Shown here piece by piece: positions 7,528 through 8,467 of a stretch of 8,467 nucleotides of DNA. Every line of letters starts with the position of its first letter. Position 1 is the stretch's first letter. Both the position numbers and the translations under genes were made by a program. The notes beneath the pieces are model-generated. The model was not told where the DNA came from. It made no database searches and saw only the letters and a list, made by a program, of their open reading frames with translations. The DNA is taken from assembly GCA_030038035.1 (NCBI GenBank), contig JASHPP010000456.1, forward strand, positions 1-8,467, given 5' to 3'. This DNA is from Trebonia sp. GTDB taxonomy: Bacteria; Actinomycetota; Actinomycetes; Streptosporangiales; Streptosporangiaceae.

Positions 7528-7552
7528 CTGGCGGCGGGGCCCCCAGCGCCAG
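7528..7552 (+). terminator. Second candidate terminator hairpin after ccsB
   Basis: CTGGCG (7528-7533) and CGCCAG (7547-7552) form a 6-bp stem with inner G/C pairs after a two-base internal mismatch. It lies about 60 nt beyond the ccsB stop. No T tract follows, although the next bases include CCTGTTG. Confidence 0.3.
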
Positions 7553-7657
7553 GCCTGTTGCAATCTCGGGAAGTTGAGGGGCTGTGTCGCCGCTCCCTCG
7601 GGTGCATGTCACCTGGTCAGCTGATGTGGGTGTGAGCAGTGCGGCAAGGGCGTGGCA

Positions 7658-7685
7658 GGCTGGCCGGCGGGCGGCTGGCCGGCGG
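7658..7685. repeat. Tandem 13-bp direct repeat
   Basis: GGCTGGCCGGCGG occurs at 7658-7670 and again at 7673-7685, separated by GC, giving a 15-bp period. Each copy contains the GC-rich palindrome GGCC. It may be replication slippage in GC-rich spacer or a pair of binding sites. Confidence 0.6.
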
Positions 7686-7717
7686 CTGTCTCAGATAGCG
7701 GGACGGCGTCGGGAACT

Positions 7718-7781
7718 TAGGACCCGGGCCGCAGCTTTATTGCCCGTTTTATACCGATTTCCGGATGCCGCTCGGGTCCTA
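7718..7781. repeat. Inverted repeat with AT-rich centre
   Basis: TAGGACCCG (7718-7726) and CGGGTCCTA (7773-7781) are perfect complements over 9 bp. Pairing can continue inward with a G-U wobble and further GC and GCA pairs to about 7733/7766. The 28-nt centre (7736-7763) is AT-rich (TTTATTGCCC, GTTTTATACC), in contrast to the surrounding sequence. It could fold as a long hairpin in RNA. Confidence 0.55.
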
Positions 7782-7867
7782 TCTTGGCCGGCGCCCGCGG
7801 ACCGCGCCCGGTATGGGTGGTTTGTTCCGCCGGCGGGCTGGGCGGCTTAGGTTCCTGGCATGCAAGC

Positions 7868-7895
7868 CTGTTGGCGGGGGCCCCACCGCCAACAG
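7868..7895. repeat. Perfect 10-bp hairpin
   Basis: CTGTTGGCGG (7868-7877) and CCGCCAACAG (7886-7895) pair fully around the 8-nt loop GGGCCCCA. It is the strongest simple hairpin in the intergenic region. It could act as a bidirectional terminator between convergent genes or be part of a structured RNA. No T tract follows on either strand. Confidence 0.6.
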
Positions 7896-7956
7896 CCGCC
7901 GGGACCGTGCCGGCCTGGAGCGGCCCCCGACCCCGACCTGGCAGGCTATTGCCGGG

Positions 7957-7974
7957 CGTGGGATACATCCCGCG
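7957..7974. repeat. Short stem-loop with TACA loop
   Basis: CGTGGGA (7957-7963) pairs with TCCCGCG (7968-7974), using one T-G wobble, around a 4-nt TACA loop. It is one of several hairpins in the gap after ccsB, with no assigned role. Confidence 0.4.
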
Positions 7975-8301
7975 ATCCTGGTGGTTAATTCTGGTTCATG
8001 TGGCGCGCCGGCCGCGGCCGGGGCCGCCCCGTCACGCCCCGGCGCCATGCCATGCCCGGCGGCACCCGGGCCGGCGATCCCGGCCGGCCGCCGCCGCGAT
8101 ACGTTCCGGGTTCGCGTCGTCATACCAGCACAAACCCCGAACACACCGCGAGGATCACCGCGGACCGCGAACAGCATGTGCTGACCGGGCATCCGGTACG
8201 GGCGTGATCCCGCTATCCGCGCCAGAGCCGGGGACTTGGCCACCAGGATCGCATGGAGTGTGCAAAGAAAACAGATGTTGCTGATGTGACGTAAGGGGTG
8301 G

Positions 8302-8327
8302 ACGCCCGCATGGCTGTGGCGGGACGT
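8302..8327 (-). terminator. Hairpin downstream of the leftward methyltransferase gene
   Basis: CCCGC (8305-8309) pairs with GCGGG (8319-8323) around a 9-nt loop. ACG on the left and CGT on the right extend the stem across a bulged A at 8324. It lies about 20 nt beyond the methyltransferase stop on the minus strand. It may work with the hairpin at 8330-8344. Confidence 0.35.
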
Positions 8328-8329
8328 CG

Positions 8330-8344
8330 CGCCGGATTCCGGCG
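8330..8344 (-). terminator. Palindromic hairpin just after the methyltransferase stop
   Basis: CGCCGGA and TCCGGCG are perfect complements around a single T, so a stem of about 5 bp with a GATTC-type loop can form. It begins 2 nt past the stop codon of the leftward gene, the usual place for a terminator, but lacks a T tract. Confidence 0.45.
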
Positions 8345-8346
8345 GG

Positions 8347-8467
8347 TCACCGGGCAACCGTAGCCACGCACTCCACATGATGGGTCATCGGGAACGCGTC
8401 GAACGCGCGCAGCCCCGCCAGCGTCCAGCCCCGCTCGAGCAGCAGCCCGAGGTCGCGGGCCAGCGTG
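8347..8467 (-). CDS. C-terminal end of a TrmA/RlmD-type SAM-dependent RNA (uracil-5-)methyltransferase, partial
   Basis: Only the last 39 codons are in the window; the gene runs off the right edge, so no start is visible. The translated end includes ARDLGLLLERGW, AGLRAFDAFPMT and HHVECVATVAR before a TGA (TCA on the plus strand at 8347-8349). The FP.T.HVE pattern is the conserved C-terminus of TrmA/RumA-type 5-methyluridine methyltransferases, and the glutamate in HHVEC corresponds to the general base that completes catalysis. Such enzymes modify uridine in tRNA or 23S rRNA; which one cannot be told from this fragment. An N-terminal TRAM domain would be expected outside the window. It converges on ccsB and is separated from it by the hairpin-rich gap. 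Confidence 0.88.
   Translation of the reverse strand, partial: TLARDLGLLLERGWTLAGLRAFDAFPMTHHVECVATVAR

Larger units (their letters stand above)
7466..8346. other. 881-bp intergenic region rich in inverted repeats, no convincing gene
   Basis: No frame on either strand gives a recognisable or well-supported protein; the open frames are GC-driven, Arg/Pro/Gly-rich, and overlap one another. The region contains terminator-like hairpins after ccsB (7468-7485, 7528-7552), a 13-bp direct repeat (7658-7685), a 9-bp inverted repeat around an AT-rich centre (7718-7781), a 10-bp hairpin (7868-7895), a 7-bp stem with a TACA loop (7957-7974), and paired hairpins beyond the methyltransferase stop (8302-8344). 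It lies between convergent genes, so it has no promoter duty for either. It could be a decayed mobile element, a structured RNA locus, or spacer. I saw no transposase remnant and no tRNA. Confidence 0.6.

Noticed and set aside
6047..7635. Long open frames antisense to resB/ccsB (521 codons) and in an alternative plus frame (431 codons)
   Set aside because: Both are Arg/Gly/Asp-rich or Arg/Ala-rich shadows of clearly identified membrane proteins.
7584..7850. 88-codon open frame in the post-ccsB gap
   Set aside because: The purine-rich site is only 2 nt from the GTG, there is no recognisable domain, and the frame crosses the repeats and the AT-rich inverted repeat.
7620..8288. 9-bp direct repeat GCTGATGTG at 7620-7628 and 8280-8288, considered as target-site duplication of an inserted element
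   Set aside because: No terminal inverted repeats lie inside the pair and no transposase remnant is present. A 9-mer match is expected by chance in a region this long.
7466..8346. tRNA gene, CRISPR array or riboswitch
   Set aside because: No T-loop GGTTCGAATC-like motif, no regularly spaced repeats and no known riboswitch core were seen on reading the region.
7779..8378. 199-codon leftward open frame
   Set aside because: It overlaps the genuine end of the RNA methyltransferase in another frame, lacks domains, and is composed mostly of Arg/Pro/Gly/Ala.

Overview
The window comes from a high-GC actinomycete. Evidence is the very high G+C, GTG starts, 4-bp stop/start overlaps, and a heme plus cytochrome c biogenesis (system II) cluster of actinobacterial type. 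The lineage cannot be fixed from sequence alone. Streptosporangiales-like groups are plausible, but this is only an impression.

Layout. hemB (16-999, +) encodes a zinc-type porphobilinogen synthase. It is followed by a 387-bp non-coding gap holding a small hairpin, an A-tract, a 15-bp near-repeat and a possible promoter. Next is a tight rightward series: a lone, apparently degenerate primase-polymerase (Prim-Pol) domain protein (1387-2064), hemL (2067-3362), a histidine-phosphatase/phosphoglycerate-mutase family protein (3401-4033), a membrane-anchored TlpA/ResA-type thioredoxin (4075-4665), resB (4662-6374) and ccsB/resC (6371-7465). An 881-bp stretch with no convincing gene follows; it is rich in inverted repeats. 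The right edge holds the last 39 codons of a leftward TrmA/RlmD-type RNA methyltransferase (8347-8467).

How the genes work together. HemL makes 5-aminolevulinate from glutamate-1-semialdehyde (C5 pathway) and HemB condenses two of these to porphobilinogen, so the left half feeds heme synthesis. ResB and CcsB form the membrane heme-handling synthase that attaches heme to apocytochrome c outside the membrane, and the thioredoxin keeps the CXXCH cysteines reduced. The locus therefore couples heme supply to heme use.

Points of most interest: (i) no ccdA lies between the thioredoxin and resB, although in the comparable mycobacterial cluster ccdA sits there; (ii) ResB carries a CSGC pair in its extracytoplasmic domain; (iii) the Prim-Pol-like protein between the heme genes lacks the expected catalytic residues; (iv) a terminator-like hairpin with a T5 tract lies inside that gene, upstream of hemL; (v) the phosphatase gene looks leaderless. 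I do not see a wholly new defence or mobile system. The unusual content is in the arrangement and in these details.
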